The notes: a model not told the origin generated them from the sequence alone. Counted from the first letter of the stretch, positions 18,757-28,389 are shown. The stretch is DNA of 47,059 nt from CAZDET01 sp964504335 (GCA_964504335.1 CAZDET010000041.1:1-47059), one strand, 5' to 3'. Made by a program: numbers and translations.

Positions 18757-19683
18757 TTAGAATGGCCCGGTACGCGCCGATTGCAGGCTACGGACACGGC
18801 AGCGGTGATTAGAATCTTCGTCGGGTTGGTCGGATAAGAAGGGGGCCACGGCCTCCAGGCTGTACTCCCACAGTTGAAGGGCGAGTTCCGGATTGCGCGC
18901 CTGCAGCGAGGGTTTGCGCAGGCACTGACGATCGTCGAAATATCGGCCGGTCACGTTTGCAACTTCCGGGCTCGATGCCAAGTAGGCTAGGGTGCAGGTC
19001 CCGCAATAGGGGGAGCACATCAGTGGTTTGTGCAACGACCACAACATCGACATCCACCAATTGGTGTGCTTGTTGCCCAGGCGGGTACGCACCAGGCCGG
19101 GATGGGCGCAGTTGGCTGTAATACTGGGATAGCGGCGGGCGAATTCGACGGTGAACAAGACGTTAGCCAGTTTGCTCTGGGCATAGGCCGCCAGCCCCTG
19201 GCTGGTCGGGCCGGCCTTGTCGCCGCGCAGGCTCGTGAGGTCCAGTTGGCCTTTGTAATGTGCGACACTCGTCGTATTGATCAGGCGGGGGGCCGGTGCC
19301 GACTGGAGAGCCGGAAGCAACTGCATCGTCAGCAAAAAGTGGCCCAGGTGGTTGATGCCGAAATGCCACTCGTACCCATCCGTTGTGAGTTGCCGGCGGT
19401 TAGAAAATACACCGGCGTTATTGACCAATACATCAATACGGGGAACGTGCATCAGCAGCGACTCGGCAGCGGAGGCGGTCTGTTGTAGATCCGACAAATC
19501 GCAGTGCAGGCTACTTACCTTCGTGTTGCCGGTAAGGCGGCGAATTCCCTGAGCAGCAGCATCGCCGCGCTCCGCATCGCGGCTGGCGAGAATGACGTGC
19601 GCACCGCGCTTCGCCATTCGTACCGCCATTGCACGACCAATGCCATCATTTCCTCCCGTGATTAGTATGTATTGGTCCTGCAT
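18757..19683 (-). CDS. Short-chain dehydrogenase/reductase (retinol dehydrogenase-like)
   Basis: This 308-residue classical SDR has a nucleotide-binding motif TGGNDGIG at residues 9-16, NNAG in VDVLVNNAGVFSNRR, and the active-site Tyr167/Lys171 in AYAQSKLANV. The overall pattern (RDAERG, DLSDLQ, NHLGHFLLT) is closest to retinol-dehydrogenase/WW-domain-oxidoreductase-like SDRs, which are usually NADP(H)-dependent. The physiological substrate cannot be predicted. It is cytoplasmic, with no signal peptide. The last 20 residues (DEDSNHRCRVRSLQSARTGPF) are a poorly conserved tail. It converges on the PKD glycosidase gene with a shared terminator and diverges from the dipeptidase operon across 127 bp. 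Confidence 0.9.
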   Translation of the reverse strand: MQDQYILITGGNDGIGRAMAVRMAKRGAHVILASRDAERGDAAAQGIRRLTGNTKVSSLHCDLSDLQQTASAAESLLMHVPRIDVLVNNAGVFSNRRQLTTDGYEWHFGINHLGHFLLTMQLLPALQSAPAPRLINTTSVAHYKGQLDLTSLRGDKAGPTSQGLAAYAQSKLANVLFTVEFARRYPSITANCAHPGLVRTRLGNKHTNWWMSMLWSLHKPLMCSPYCGTCTLAYLASSPEVANVTGRYFDDRQCLRKPSLQARNPELALQLWEYSLEAVAPFLSDQPDEDSNHRCRVRSLQSARTGPF

Positions 19684-19810
19684 AGGCGCATTTTACCTTT
19701 ATAACAAACTCAACGGCGGGAATGGTTGAAGCCGGAATCGGACAATCTGGGGAGGGACTCACCGGAAGTGGTCCCCTTTTGCTAGATTTACCAGATAAAA
19801 AAATGGTAAT

Positions 19811-21037
19811 ATGCTGCGTTTCATCGCTTTCCTAATATTCATCTCATTGCTCTCCAGTATGCACGCTCAATCAGATGACGCCACGCTTCGCAAACAGGCA
19901 GATTCGCTTGCTCAGGCCGTCCTGATTACCGATGGCCATGTCGATCTTCCCTACCGCCTGCGGGTCCGGAATTTTCAACTGACCAGAGAGTACATTGGCA
20001 TCCCGGTGGAAACGGAAAATGGTGACTTCGACTACGTCCGCGCCAAAAAGGGTGGACTGGACGCCCCCTTTATGTCGATATACATTCCGGCTGCCTATCA
20101 ATCCGAGGATGGCGGGCCGGCCCTGGCACTCGCCGATTCGCTCATCGATATGGTGGAGGGCATCATTGAAGCGCACCCCGATAAGTTTGCCCCCGGCCGG
20201 ACGCCGCAGGAGGTAACAGCGAATTTTGAAAACGGACTCATTTCCTTGCCAATGGGGATGGAAAACGGAGCGCCCATCGGCAATGATCTGAAAAACGTTC
20301 AACGCTGGTACGACCGGGGGATTCGCTACATCACACTTACCCACAGTAAGGACAATCAGATTTGCGATTCGAGCTACGATACGACACGTACCTGGAACGG
20401 CCTGAGCCCATTCGGACGGGAAGTGGTGGCCGAAATGAACCGTGTAGGGATTATGATCGATATCAGCCATGTCAGTGATTCCACCTTTTTTCAGGTGATG
20501 GACCTGACCGAAGCTCCCTGCATCGCCAGTCACTCCTCGGTGCGGGCCTTCACCCCCGGTTTCGAGCGCAATATGAATGATGAAATGATCAAGCGCCTGG
20601 CGGAAAATGACGGCGTCATACAGATCAATTTCGGCAGCTCTTTCCTCGATGGCGCGCTGCGGGCGCGCAATGATAGTTTGCGAAATGTGCTGAGTGCGCA
20701 GTTGCGCGAAGCAGGGCTTACCTTCCAAGACAGTAGCGCTGCTCCCATCATCGAGGCCTTTCGCGAGCAGCATCCCACGCTATACTCCGATGTAGAAACC
20801 GTAGCCGACCACATCGATCATGTTGTGAAGCTGGTTGGGGTAGAGCACGTCGGTTTTGGATCGGATTTCGATGGCGTAGGCGATTCACTGCCGACGGGGC
20901 TCAAGGATGTGAGCATGTATCCGAATTTGCTGTATACCCTGCTGAAGCGGGGCTACACCGTGGAGGATTTGGAAAAGATTTGCAGCGGCAACGTCCTGCG
21001 CGTGTGGAACAAGGTCGCTGCTGTTGCCGGACAATGA
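19811..21037 (+). CDS. Membrane dipeptidase, peptidase family M19
   Basis: This 408-residue zinc-dependent dipeptidase of the renal dipeptidase family starts with a signal peptide (MLRFIAFLIFISLLSSMHAQ), so it is periplasmic or exported. Metal-site motifs are present: His and Asp in TDGHVDLPYRL (about residue 43), His in DISHVSDST (about 220) and ASHSSVRAF (about 240), and Asp in GFGSDFDGVGD (about 351). The C-terminus LEKICSGNVLRVW is typical of M19. It hydrolyses dipeptides, including those with a D-amino acid at the C-terminal position in some members. Its stop is 6 bp before the start of an oligopeptide ABC permease, which fits periplasmic peptide cleavage coupled to uptake. Confidence 0.93.
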   Translation: MLRFIAFLIFISLLSSMHAQSDDATLRKQADSLAQAVLITDGHVDLPYRLRVRNFQLTREYIGIPVETENGDFDYVRAKKGGLDAPFMSIYIPAAYQSEDGGPALALADSLIDMVEGIIEAHPDKFAPGRTPQEVTANFENGLISLPMGMENGAPIGNDLKNVQRWYDRGIRYITLTHSKDNQICDSSYDTTRTWNGLSPFGREVVAEMNRVGIMIDISHVSDSTFFQVMDLTEAPCIASHSSVRAFTPGFERNMNDEMIKRLAENDGVIQINFGSSFLDGALRARNDSLRNVLSAQLREAGLTFQDSSAAPIIEAFREQHPTLYSDVETVADHIDHVVKLVGVEHVGFGSDFDGVGDSLPTGLKDVSMYPNLLYTLLKRGYTVEDLEKICSGNVLRVWNKVAAVAGQ

Positions 21038-21043
21038 TCGAAC

Positions 21044-22459
21044 ATGGGCGCATATGTCATTCGGCGGCTGCTACTGGCCATTCCCACCCTGCTGATCATC
21101 AGTATGCTGGCGTTTGGGCTGAGCCGGAATACCCCGGGTGATCCAATCGAAAACTTTCTTCCCCGCAGTGCCCCCGGTGGGGGGACTTACGATCGCTATG
21201 CGGAAAGCTACGAGCGCATCGCGCGCGACCTCCATTTCGACCTGCCGCCCTTTTACTTTAGTATCCGACCGTTGGCTTACCCCGATACGCTCCACCGCAT
21301 TCTGGTGAAAGATCGCCGCACCATGCTGCGTCTGCTTCTCGATCACTATGGTAATTGGGAACTCATTCAGGTTTATTACCGCAAGCTCCAAGCCACGGAG
21401 CGGCAGTTGTCCGACATCCAAAAGTTCCACCGCAGCGATGCAGTTATCAGCGCGCAAAATCACGTTAGCAATTTGTACATCGCCGACGAGCTGGCCAGTG
21501 TTACCCAGCACCTGGCAGCTCTGAATCGCGCCGTGGATAGCGATTCGGTGCTTCGACAACAATTGGATGTTTACCGGCTCGAAGCCGCCTACCGATCGGT
21601 AGAGGAGCAACCGCTGACGAGCCGGAGGTACCTTCCGGCCCTCCATTGGTACGGGTTGGACAACCAATATCACTACTGGCTGAGCGATCTGTTGCGGGGA
21701 GATTTCGGAACCACCTACCGCGATCAGCGCCCGGTGAGCGAAGTCGTTTGGGATGCCGTTCGCTGGACACTCCTGCTCAACGGATTGGCAATCCTTCTGG
21801 CGTATCTGCTTTCGGTGCCGATCGGTGTTTACGCCGCGGTTTACGAAGGAAGTCGCTTTGATCGCTGGGGTAGCTTTTTGCTGTTCGGGTTGTATTCCCT
21901 ACCTAATTTCTGGGCGGCTATGCTGCTGACGACCTTCCTGACCACTCCGGATTACGGGCTGGATTTATTCCCGATAATGGGTATGGGAGACATCGCGCCC
22001 GATGCCGCCTGGTGGGAAATCCTGAGTACCCGTCTGTGGCACCTCGTCTTGCCGGTTTTTTGCCTGACGTACCCTCCAATGGCCTTCATCAGCCGGCAAA
22101 TGCGGGCGGCCATGTTGGCCGAGCTGCAGAAAGACTACGTGCGCACGGCCCGGGCCAGGGGGCTTTCTCCGCGGCGGGTGATCTGGGGGCATGCGTTTCG
22201 CAATGCGGTGTTTCCACTCATTACTATGCTTGCGTCGGTACTGCCTGCTGCCCTGGCCGGTTCGGTGCTCATCGAAGTAATATTTAACATCCCCGGAATC
22301 GGTCAACTGACGGTGAACGCCATTAGCACTCAGGACTGGCCCGTTGTATACGCTTTGTTGCTCCTGGCTTCGATCCTGACGATTGCCGGCATTCTGCTCA
22401 GTGATTTGCTGTATAGCATAGCCGATCCCCGGGTGCGGTTCAAACGAATACGAGGATGA
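21044..22459 (+). CDS. Oligopeptide/dipeptide ABC transporter permease, DppB-like
   Basis: The 471-residue inner-membrane permease has a first membrane helix (YVIRRLLLAIPTLLIISMLAFGL) with the DppB/OppB signature PGDPIENFLP. Five further helices lie in the C-terminal 270 residues, and the EAA loop reads DYVRTARARGLSPRRVIWGHAFRNAVFPL. It is longer than the usual 310-340 residues because an extra segment of about 150 residues (about 50-200) sits between the first helix and the core. That segment is charged, without membrane helices, and presumably periplasmic. The gene overlaps the next by 4 bp (ATGA), implying translational coupling. No substrate-binding protein or ATPase gene is adjacent, so the transporter must recruit partners encoded elsewhere. 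Confidence 0.9.
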   Translation: MGAYVIRRLLLAIPTLLIISMLAFGLSRNTPGDPIENFLPRSAPGGGTYDRYAESYERIARDLHFDLPPFYFSIRPLAYPDTLHRILVKDRRTMLRLLLDHYGNWELIQVYYRKLQATERQLSDIQKFHRSDAVISAQNHVSNLYIADELASVTQHLAALNRAVDSDSVLRQQLDVYRLEAAYRSVEEQPLTSRRYLPALHWYGLDNQYHYWLSDLLRGDFGTTYRDQRPVSEVVWDAVRWTLLLNGLAILLAYLLSVPIGVYAAVYEGSRFDRWGSFLLFGLYSLPNFWAAMLLTTFLTTPDYGLDLFPIMGMGDIAPDAAWWEILSTRLWHLVLPVFCLTYPPMAFISRQMRAAMLAELQKDYVRTARARGLSPRRVIWGHAFRNAVFPLITMLASVLPAALAGSVLIEVIFNIPGIGQLTVNAISTQDWPVVYALLLLASILTIAGILLSDLLYSIADPRVRFKRIRG

Positions 22460-23715
22460 TTGGCCGACGCTTTTTCCGGAAAAAGGAAGCCGCAAACCGG
22501 GTTTCCTGGCGGCAGCAGCTCGGCCGCTCCCACGCTTCCCGATGGTCGACGCGCTTACTGTTCGGATTAATCCTGATCGGAGTCTTGGCCGATTTTCTTG
22601 CTAATGACAAACCCCTTCTCGCCTCCTACCAAGGCCAGGTTATGGCCCCCGTTGCCAAGCAATATCTCGTCGATTTGGGCCTGTCCCAATGGCCCGCCGA
22701 CTTGGTGCTTGCCCGATGGTCGCAGGTGGAGTTTGATTGGTCCATCTGGCCACCCGTACCCTACTCGGCGGAACGCACGGATATGCTCGGCAGTTTTCTC
22801 AGTCCATTTGGCTCGCAGGACGCGCCGTCCGGGTGGTCGCGGCACTGGCTCGGTACGGATGCTGTCGGGCGCGATGTGGCCGCAGGGTTGATACACGGCA
22901 CCCGCATTGCCCTGGCGGTTGGGCTCATTTCGATGTCGATTGCCCTACTACTGGGCCTCGTGTTCGGCAGCTTGGCCGGCTATTTCGGCGATGACGGGCT
23001 CCGTACCGACCGCGCCTCGCTGGCCGGGGGCACGTTGGGGTTATTTCCGGGCTACTTTTTCGGTTTTGTGGCCCCTCACCCCGTTTATCTGAGTGGCTCG
23101 TACATGGGGTGGCTGTTGTTTGGCGGCATCGTGCTCGTATTGAGTTCGTTGTTGGGGGTGTTTCTATTTCGCGGATTGCGGCGATTCGATTGGTGGCGCC
23201 AACGGGTGCGGCTGCCCATCGATTCGCTGGTGCTTCGGGTAATCGAAATATTTAATTCCGTACCTTCCCTGCTGTTGCTCCTGGCCGTTCTGGCCATTTT
23301 ACCCGAACCGAATATATTCTATGTCATGGCCATTCTGGGGTTGTTGAGTTGGACGGGGATTGCCCGCTTCGTTCGGGCGGAACTTCTGCGCATTCGCCGG
23401 CTCGAGTACATTGAGGCTGCCCGGGTGCTGGGCTACCGGGAGGGCCGAATCTTACTTCGCCATGCCCTGCCCAACGCGCTTGGGCCGGTTTGGGTAAGTC
23501 TGGCTTTTGGCATTGCGGGAGCGGTGCTGGCCGAGGCCTATCTGTCCTTTCTGGGAATCGGGCTGCCGCCGAATACGGTAAGTTGGGGAAGCCTGCTGCG
23601 GCAAGCGAGGGATTTGGCCGGAGCCTGGTGGTTGGCCGTATTTCCAGGGCTGGCTATATTTACTACCGTTTTGATTTTCAATATCCTCGGAGAAGCGCTT
23701 ACCCGTCGGAAGTAG
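22456..23715 (+). CDS. Oligopeptide/dipeptide ABC transporter permease, DppC-like
   Basis: This 419-residue permease partners the preceding DppB-like protein. It has an N-terminal cytoplasmic stretch rich in Arg/Lys, a first membrane helix (LLFGLILIGVLADFLA), a periplasmic loop with HWLGTDAVGRDVAAGLIHGTR (a hallmark of DppC/OppC), and a typical EAA loop (EYIEAARVLGYREGRILLRHALPNALGPV) followed by LSFLGIGLPPNTVSWG. Between the second conserved helix and the EAA region there is an insertion of about 70 residues with one or two extra membrane segments. The last 17 bp overlap the 3' end of the convergent TetR gene, so any terminator for this operon lies inside that gene. Confidence 0.9.
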   Translation: MIGRRFFRKKEAANRVSWRQQLGRSHASRWSTRLLFGLILIGVLADFLANDKPLLASYQGQVMAPVAKQYLVDLGLSQWPADLVLARWSQVEFDWSIWPPVPYSAERTDMLGSFLSPFGSQDAPSGWSRHWLGTDAVGRDVAAGLIHGTRIALAVGLISMSIALLLGLVFGSLAGYFGDDGLRTDRASLAGGTLGLFPGYFFGFVAPHPVYLSGSYMGWLLFGGIVLVLSSLLGVFLFRGLRRFDWWRQRVRLPIDSLVLRVIEIFNSVPSLLLLLAVLAILPEPNIFYVMAILGLLSWTGIARFVRAELLRIRRLEYIEAARVLGYREGRILLRHALPNALGPVWVSLAFGIAGAVLAEAYLSFLGIGLPPNTVSWGSLLRQARDLAGAWWLAVFPGLAIFTTVLIFNILGEALTRRK

Positions 23716-24406
23716 CGGCGGAAGATTCCGGCCCGCAGACGAGGCCAAAGGCTATATCGCGAAGCAATAACTCTACCTCCGATAAATCGTCTTCCTTCAC
23801 CGTTACGTCCGTCAGGCTTGGGAGATGCTGGGCGAAGTAGATATGGTCGTTGGCCATTTCCAGAAGCGTAGAGGCTAGTGCCCGAGGGTAGCTAAAGTCG
23901 GGATTGATTTTGGAAATGATCTGCGCGATTTTGCGTGCGAGGGCCTTGTAGGTTCGGTAGAATCCTTCCTTGTTTTCCTGGTCGACCTCCTTGGTGTGAT
24001 AGGCCTTATCCCCTTCCGCGATTACGACCCGATGCAGGATATCTTCGTCGACGAATTCGATTTCGGCATTGCGCTTGCTCGTGTTGACGATGACGCTGAT
24101 GGCAATGCGCAGGCATTCCTTCGGGTCTTCCAGATTGTTGGTATTGTAATCGATCTGGAAGCGCATCCATTCCCAGTACCAGCAGAGCAGGTAGACGAGC
24201 AGCAAGTGCTTGTTGGGAAAGTAGCGGTAGATACTCGCTTCGGTCGATTGGATGCGTTCTGCAAGCTTCTTGAAGGTAAACTGCTCAAACCCAATCTCAT
24301 CGATCAACAATATGGAATACTGGATGATCTTTTTACCCAGCTTCGTTTCTTGTGGGTCGCGGAGATAGAGTTTCTCGTTTAGTTTTATCTGGATTTGAAT
24401 GGCCAT
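23699..24406 (-). CDS. TetR/AcrR family transcriptional regulator
   Basis: The protein has 235 residues. The N-terminal DNA-binding domain is clear: KKIIQYSILLIDEIGFEQFTFKKLAERIQSTEASIYRYFPNKHLLLVYLLCWYWEW (written here only to place it at about residues 25-80; key residues are the FTF turn, STEASIYRYF recognition helix and NKHLL). The remaining 150 residues are a helical ligand-binding/dimer domain without assignable ligand. It is co-directional with the SulP transporter gene 26 bp upstream, so the two probably form one transcript and the regulator may control that transporter or itself. The 3' end overlaps the convergent DppC-like permease gene by 17 bp. Confidence 0.9.
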   Translation of the reverse strand: MAIQIQIKLNEKLYLRDPQETKLGKKIIQYSILLIDEIGFEQFTFKKLAERIQSTEASIYRYFPNKHLLLVYLLCWYWEWMRFQIDYNTNNLEDPKECLRIAISVIVNTSKRNAEIEFVDEDILHRVVIAEGDKAYHTKEVDQENKEGFYRTYKALARKIAQIISKINPDFSYPRALASTLLEMANDHIYFAQHLPSLTDVTVKEDDLSEVELLLRDIAFGLVCGPESSAATSDG

Positions 24407-24432
24407 CTTGGAAAACCCTTACAGTGGTGGAA

Positions 24433-26400
24433 CTAGATCTCATCTACCTCATTCGATACCATCACGGCATGGGAACCCTGCCGTTCGCCGAGGTGATCCA
24501 GACTTCCGTGCTCTTCTAATTCGCGGTGCAACCAGTCGATGCAATCCCTGAATTTTCCGAACACGTATTCCTCCGGAATGAGCCCGGGAATGAGATTGAT
24601 TCGGTGCATCATATCCAACGGCTGCGCTTGCAGGCCGGTGAAAAAGACCGCCGTATCGTTGCCCCGGTACTTCTGTACGGCATTTTCCAGGGCATACAAT
24701 CCGGATTGATCCATGTAGGAGACATTTATCATCCGAAAGATGACCAACTTTTTCTCCGGATCAAAACGCAAGATACTCATGAATCGGTTAACGGAGCCAA
24801 AAAACAAAGGACCTTCCAAATGCTTGATGTATCCTCTGGGGCCAAGTTGCTTGGCTAATTCCCCTTCGTCGGCCCAGGCGGTGGAGCCGGATGCGAGTTC
24901 CTGCAAATTCGTAGAGGTGGTTCGCTCCTCTACGATATCGGCAATATTTTTCATGAATAGGAGTGCTGCCAACACCATTCCGATGGCTACTGCCACCAAC
25001 AAATCGACAAAGACCGTCAGCGATAATACGGTGAGCATCACGATTCCCTCGGACAAGGGAATCTTTCGAAGGTGTCGAAGGGTCTTGTAGTCGATAATCC
25101 CGATACCGACTGTAAACAGGATGCCCGCCAGCACCGCGTTGGGGATGTAGGCTACCACCGGCCCGAGTCCGAGCAGGACGGCCAGTAGAAACAATCCGGC
25201 AATCACTCCGGAGATCTTGGTGCGGCCACCTGATTGGGCATTAATGACTGTGCGCATCGTAGCGCCGGCGCCGGGTAAGCCGGCGATCAGCGCCGCTCCC
25301 ATATTGCCGAGGCCCTGACCGATTAACTCCCGATTGGAATTGTGGCGCGTTTGGGTGATGTTGTCCGCCACAACCGACGTGAGCAGGGAGTCGATCGCTC
25401 CCAGTGCGGCCAGCGTAAACCCAAACTCAATGATGAGCCCGAGGGTCCCCAAATCAGCGTAGTTGCCGAAGAAGTTGAGGTATACCCGGGGAAGGCCCGA
25501 TTCAACTGTACCGATCGTCGGTACCTGGCCAGGGAGTAGAAAATAGACGCCGATACTAACCACAACCAGCGCAACCAGCGTAGAGGGCACGGCCTTGGTG
25601 ATGTACTTGAATCCGTAGATAATCAGAATCGTGATCAGTGCTACTATCAGATTGGGGTAATTGATGCCGTTTTCGGCCAGGAAGGGCCGGTCGATGTTGC
25701 GAATCGTCCCGAGGGTCCCGCCAGCGGCCCGGGCGGCATCTTTTTCGGCCTGTTCCTGGATGTCCTCCTGCGTAATCAGGCGGGCGCGCCGGGCCGTTTC
25801 CTCGATCTCTTCCTGGCTGATGGCTCCGCTCAGCACTCCTTCGCGTTCTTCCTCTTCCAGGATGCGCTCTAAAATGACCGCTTCGGCGTGGGGCAGCCGC
25901 CCGTTGACGAATTCGGTATCCGCTGAGGGATTATAGCCCAGCAAGGGAAATAGCTGCGTAATGATAATGATCACGCCGATTCCGCTCATAAATCCCGACA
26001 CCACCGGATGGGGAATGTACTTTATGTACTGGCCAATTCGAAAAATCCCTAGCAGCATTTCGATGAGGCCCGCCAGGAAAAACACGGCAATGATAAGCGG
26101 CAGGGCTTCGGCCGTTGTATCGGCTCCGGAGGCAGTTATCGCACTGGCGATTACCGCGGAGGAAACTACGGTCATCGGTGCCGTTGGTCCGCTGATCTGG
26201 GTGGGGGTACCACCGAAAATAGCCGCCACTATGCCGATGGCAATCGCTCCGTAGAGCCCCGCCATAGCCCCGAGCGCCGTCTGCTCTCCAAAGGCCAATG
26301 CAAGGGGCAAGGCAACGATACCGGCGGTCAGCCCGCCGAAAAAATCACCCCGCAAATTAGAAAAGTCCAGCCCCTGCGGCGCCGTATTGGATGCTGCCAT
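24433..26400 (-). CDS. SulP-family anion transporter with STAS domain
   Basis: The 655-residue inner-membrane anion transporter belongs to the SLC26/SulP family (sulfate, bicarbonate or other anions). The N-terminal segment has the family pattern GLTAGIVALPLALAFG and GTPTQISGPTAPMTVV. About 10-12 membrane helices follow, and a C-terminal STAS domain occupies about residues 525-630, with SYMDQSGLYAL at the phosphoacceptor-loop position. Unusual is a hydrophilic Glu/Arg-rich stretch at about residues 165-240 (ILERILEEEEREGVLSG, EEIEETARRARLITQ) between two membrane segments, longer than the loop usually seen there and likely helical. It is followed by the TetR gene 26 bp downstream. Anion specificity cannot be read from sequence. 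Confidence 0.9.
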   Translation of the reverse strand: MAASNTAPQGLDFSNLRGDFFGGLTAGIVALPLALAFGEQTALGAMAGLYGAIAIGIVAAIFGGTPTQISGPTAPMTVVSSAVIASAITASGADTTAEALPLIIAVFFLAGLIEMLLGIFRIGQYIKYIPHPVVSGFMSGIGVIIIITQLFPLLGYNPSADTEFVNGRLPHAEAVILERILEEEEREGVLSGAISQEEIEETARRARLITQEDIQEQAEKDAARAAGGTLGTIRNIDRPFLAENGINYPNLIVALITILIIYGFKYITKAVPSTLVALVVVSIGVYFLLPGQVPTIGTVESGLPRVYLNFFGNYADLGTLGLIIEFGFTLAALGAIDSLLTSVVADNITQTRHNSNRELIGQGLGNMGAALIAGLPGAGATMRTVINAQSGGRTKISGVIAGLFLLAVLLGLGPVVAYIPNAVLAGILFTVGIGIIDYKTLRHLRKIPLSEGIVMLTVLSLTVFVDLLVAVAIGMVLAALLFMKNIADIVEERTTSTNLQELASGSTAWADEGELAKQLGPRGYIKHLEGPLFFGSVNRFMSILRFDPEKKLVIFRMINVSYMDQSGLYALENAVQKYRGNDTAVFFTGLQAQPLDMMHRINLIPGLIPEEYVFGKFRDCIDWLHRELEEHGSLDHLGERQGSHAVMVSNEVDEI

Positions 26401-26511
26401 GTAGTTTAGTATAGGTTCGCTTGCGAAAAGCCGATGCTCGACCTAACAAAGTAATACTCTTACAATGATCAGGAATCAATATAAGCAAACGAGGTAGAAC
26501 CTAGTGTACAT

Positions 26512-28389
26512 TTAAGCATCCGCTTTTTGTGCACTTTCTTCCTCCACAGCATCGGACTGGATGGATTGGCCAAGGTACACGAGGTAATGGGGCCCTTCAG
26601 GGAATTCGATCGAGCTGGGGTCGCGGGGAATGGGAAGCAGGTTGTTATCCGGCTGTTTCAGGAACAGCGGGATCGTGTATTTCGTCCGATTGGCTCGTTC
26701 CAGCATCTCCTGGAAATGCTTTTTGTTTTCCAGAGAGAGTTCGTAAATCTGCGGATACTCCCGGGCCGCTTCGCTGATGTTGATGAAATCGTCGTGATAG
26801 GAAAAGATGTGGGAGTCGGGTAGTTCGGCGGGGGCTTTTTTGAGCTCCTCGGAGGAAAGCAGGCGGTAGGCTCCGTTTTCTCCGAAAATAGACTCTAGCT
26901 TATTGATGGCCGATTCGTTTACCTCCGGATTGCTGGTGAGTGCCAGAAGGTAGCCCATGTCCAGCAATTCGTATTGTTCTTCCAACTCCTGGCTGTAGAT
27001 ATTGCCTTCGAATGCTTCGAGCCCATCTTTGTGGGCCCGCTCCACATTGCCGGCGTTATTGTCTACTAAAACTACGTGCCGTCCGGTATCCTGGAGGTAT
27101 TTGCCGATGGTCCGGGAGATGCTGCTGGCACCCACGAGGAGCACTCCGTTGGATGCTTCTTGCGTCACTTTCAGCAGCCGGGCGGCCAGCCGGGCGGTGG
27201 TCGCATTCAGCGTTACGGTGCCCAACACGATCATGAATACCAGGGGCGTGATGTATTCGGCATTTTCAACCCCTTCTCCGGTGAGCGTGATTCCGAATAA
27301 GGAGGCGATACCTGCGGCCACAATTCCCCGCGGCCCCACCCAGGAAATGAAGGCTTTTTCGTTGAAGCGCAGCTCGCTTTTGCGCGTACTGAAAAAGACG
27401 CCCATCGGGCGAAGCACGAAGGCCACAAATCCGAGCAGCGCAAACGCCCGCCAGTCGTAGAGCACCAGCTCCAAATCGCTCATGTTGATGTTGGCCGCCA
27501 GCAAAATGAACAGGATGGAAATGAGCAATACGCTCAGTGATTCCTTGAACGATAAGATTTCCTTTAGCCGCGGCACTCCCAGGTTGCCGAGTACGGTGCC
27601 CATCACCACCACCGACAAAAGCCCTGATTCATGAGCCAGCAAATCGCTTACCACAAATACGCAGAGCACAAAGGCCAGGGTGAATACATTGAGCAGGTAA
27701 TGCGGTACGGCATCCCGCTTGATCGTCTGGTACAGCGCGTAGCCCGAAATGCCGCCGAGCGCCAGCCCGATTAGGATAATTTCGATGAACGTAGAGAAAG
27801 CAATGGAGGTAAATTCCATCGTGCCCTCCACCGAGCGGATAAACTCGAACACCAGTACCGCCACGAGGGCGCCGATCGGATCGATCAGAATACCCTCCCA
27901 TTTGAGCACGGTCGATACATTGCGATTCAGCGGAATGTTCTGGAGAATAGGGGCAATGACGGTGGGGCCCGTTACGATAATCAGCGCCGCGAATAAAAAG
28001 CTGATCTGCCAGGAAATCCCCATGATAAAATGAGCGGCCAACGCCCCGCCGATGAGCGTGACGAGCGAGCCCAGCGTGATGAGCTTGAGAATGACCGGCC
28101 CGACACCGCTGATCTCCTGGCGCTTGAGGGTTAAGCCCCCTTCGAAGAGAATGATGCCGATCGCCAGACTCACGAAGTAAAAAAGGGATTCGCCCGGAAA
28201 CAGCCCGGAGCCGGCTTGATCATCGTAAATGGGGTTGATTAGCTTCTCCCCATCGACGGTAAAGAGGGTCGATATGGGCCCCACGAGCAGTCCCAACAGA
28301 ATCAGGGGCAAAATGGAGGGAATGCGCACCCGCCACGCTACCCACTGCGCGGCGATTCCAAGAATGATAATACCTGCAAATTCGATCAT
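26512..28389 (-). CDS. Na+(K+)/H+ antiporter, CPA family, with C-terminal TrkA-N domain
   Basis: The 625-residue protein has an N-terminal monovalent cation:proton antiporter domain (about residues 1-395, roughly 12 helices). Motifs include GPTVIAPIL and GILIDPIGALVAV, where Asp170 sits at the conserved ion-binding position. A cytoplasmic Rossmann-like TrkA-N/RCK domain begins LLVGASSISRTIGKYL and continues VVLVDNNAGNVERAH (about 405-520), followed by a charged tail of about 100 residues. It should exchange Na+ or K+ for H+, regulated by nucleotide binding. It is co-directional with the GH3 and DCC genes upstream (28-bp gap) and separated from the SulP gene by 111 bp. Confidence 0.9.
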   Translation of the reverse strand: MIEFAGIIILGIAAQWVAWRVRIPSILPLILLGLLVGPISTLFTVDGEKLINPIYDDQAGSGLFPGESLFYFVSLAIGIILFEGGLTLKRQEISGVGPVILKLITLGSLVTLIGGALAAHFIMGISWQISFLFAALIIVTGPTVIAPILQNIPLNRNVSTVLKWEGILIDPIGALVAVLVFEFIRSVEGTMEFTSIAFSTFIEIILIGLALGGISGYALYQTIKRDAVPHYLLNVFTLAFVLCVFVVSDLLAHESGLLSVVVMGTVLGNLGVPRLKEILSFKESLSVLLISILFILLAANINMSDLELVLYDWRAFALLGFVAFVLRPMGVFFSTRKSELRFNEKAFISWVGPRGIVAAGIASLFGITLTGEGVENAEYITPLVFMIVLGTVTLNATTARLAARLLKVTQEASNGVLLVGASSISRTIGKYLQDTGRHVVLVDNNAGNVERAHKDGLEAFEGNIYSQELEEQYELLDMGYLLALTSNPEVNESAINKLESIFGENGAYRLLSSEELKKAPAELPDSHIFSYHDDFINISEAAREYPQIYELSLENKKHFQEMLERANRTKYTIPLFLKQPDNNLLPIPRDPSSIEFPEGPHYLVYLGQSIQSDAVEEESAQKADA

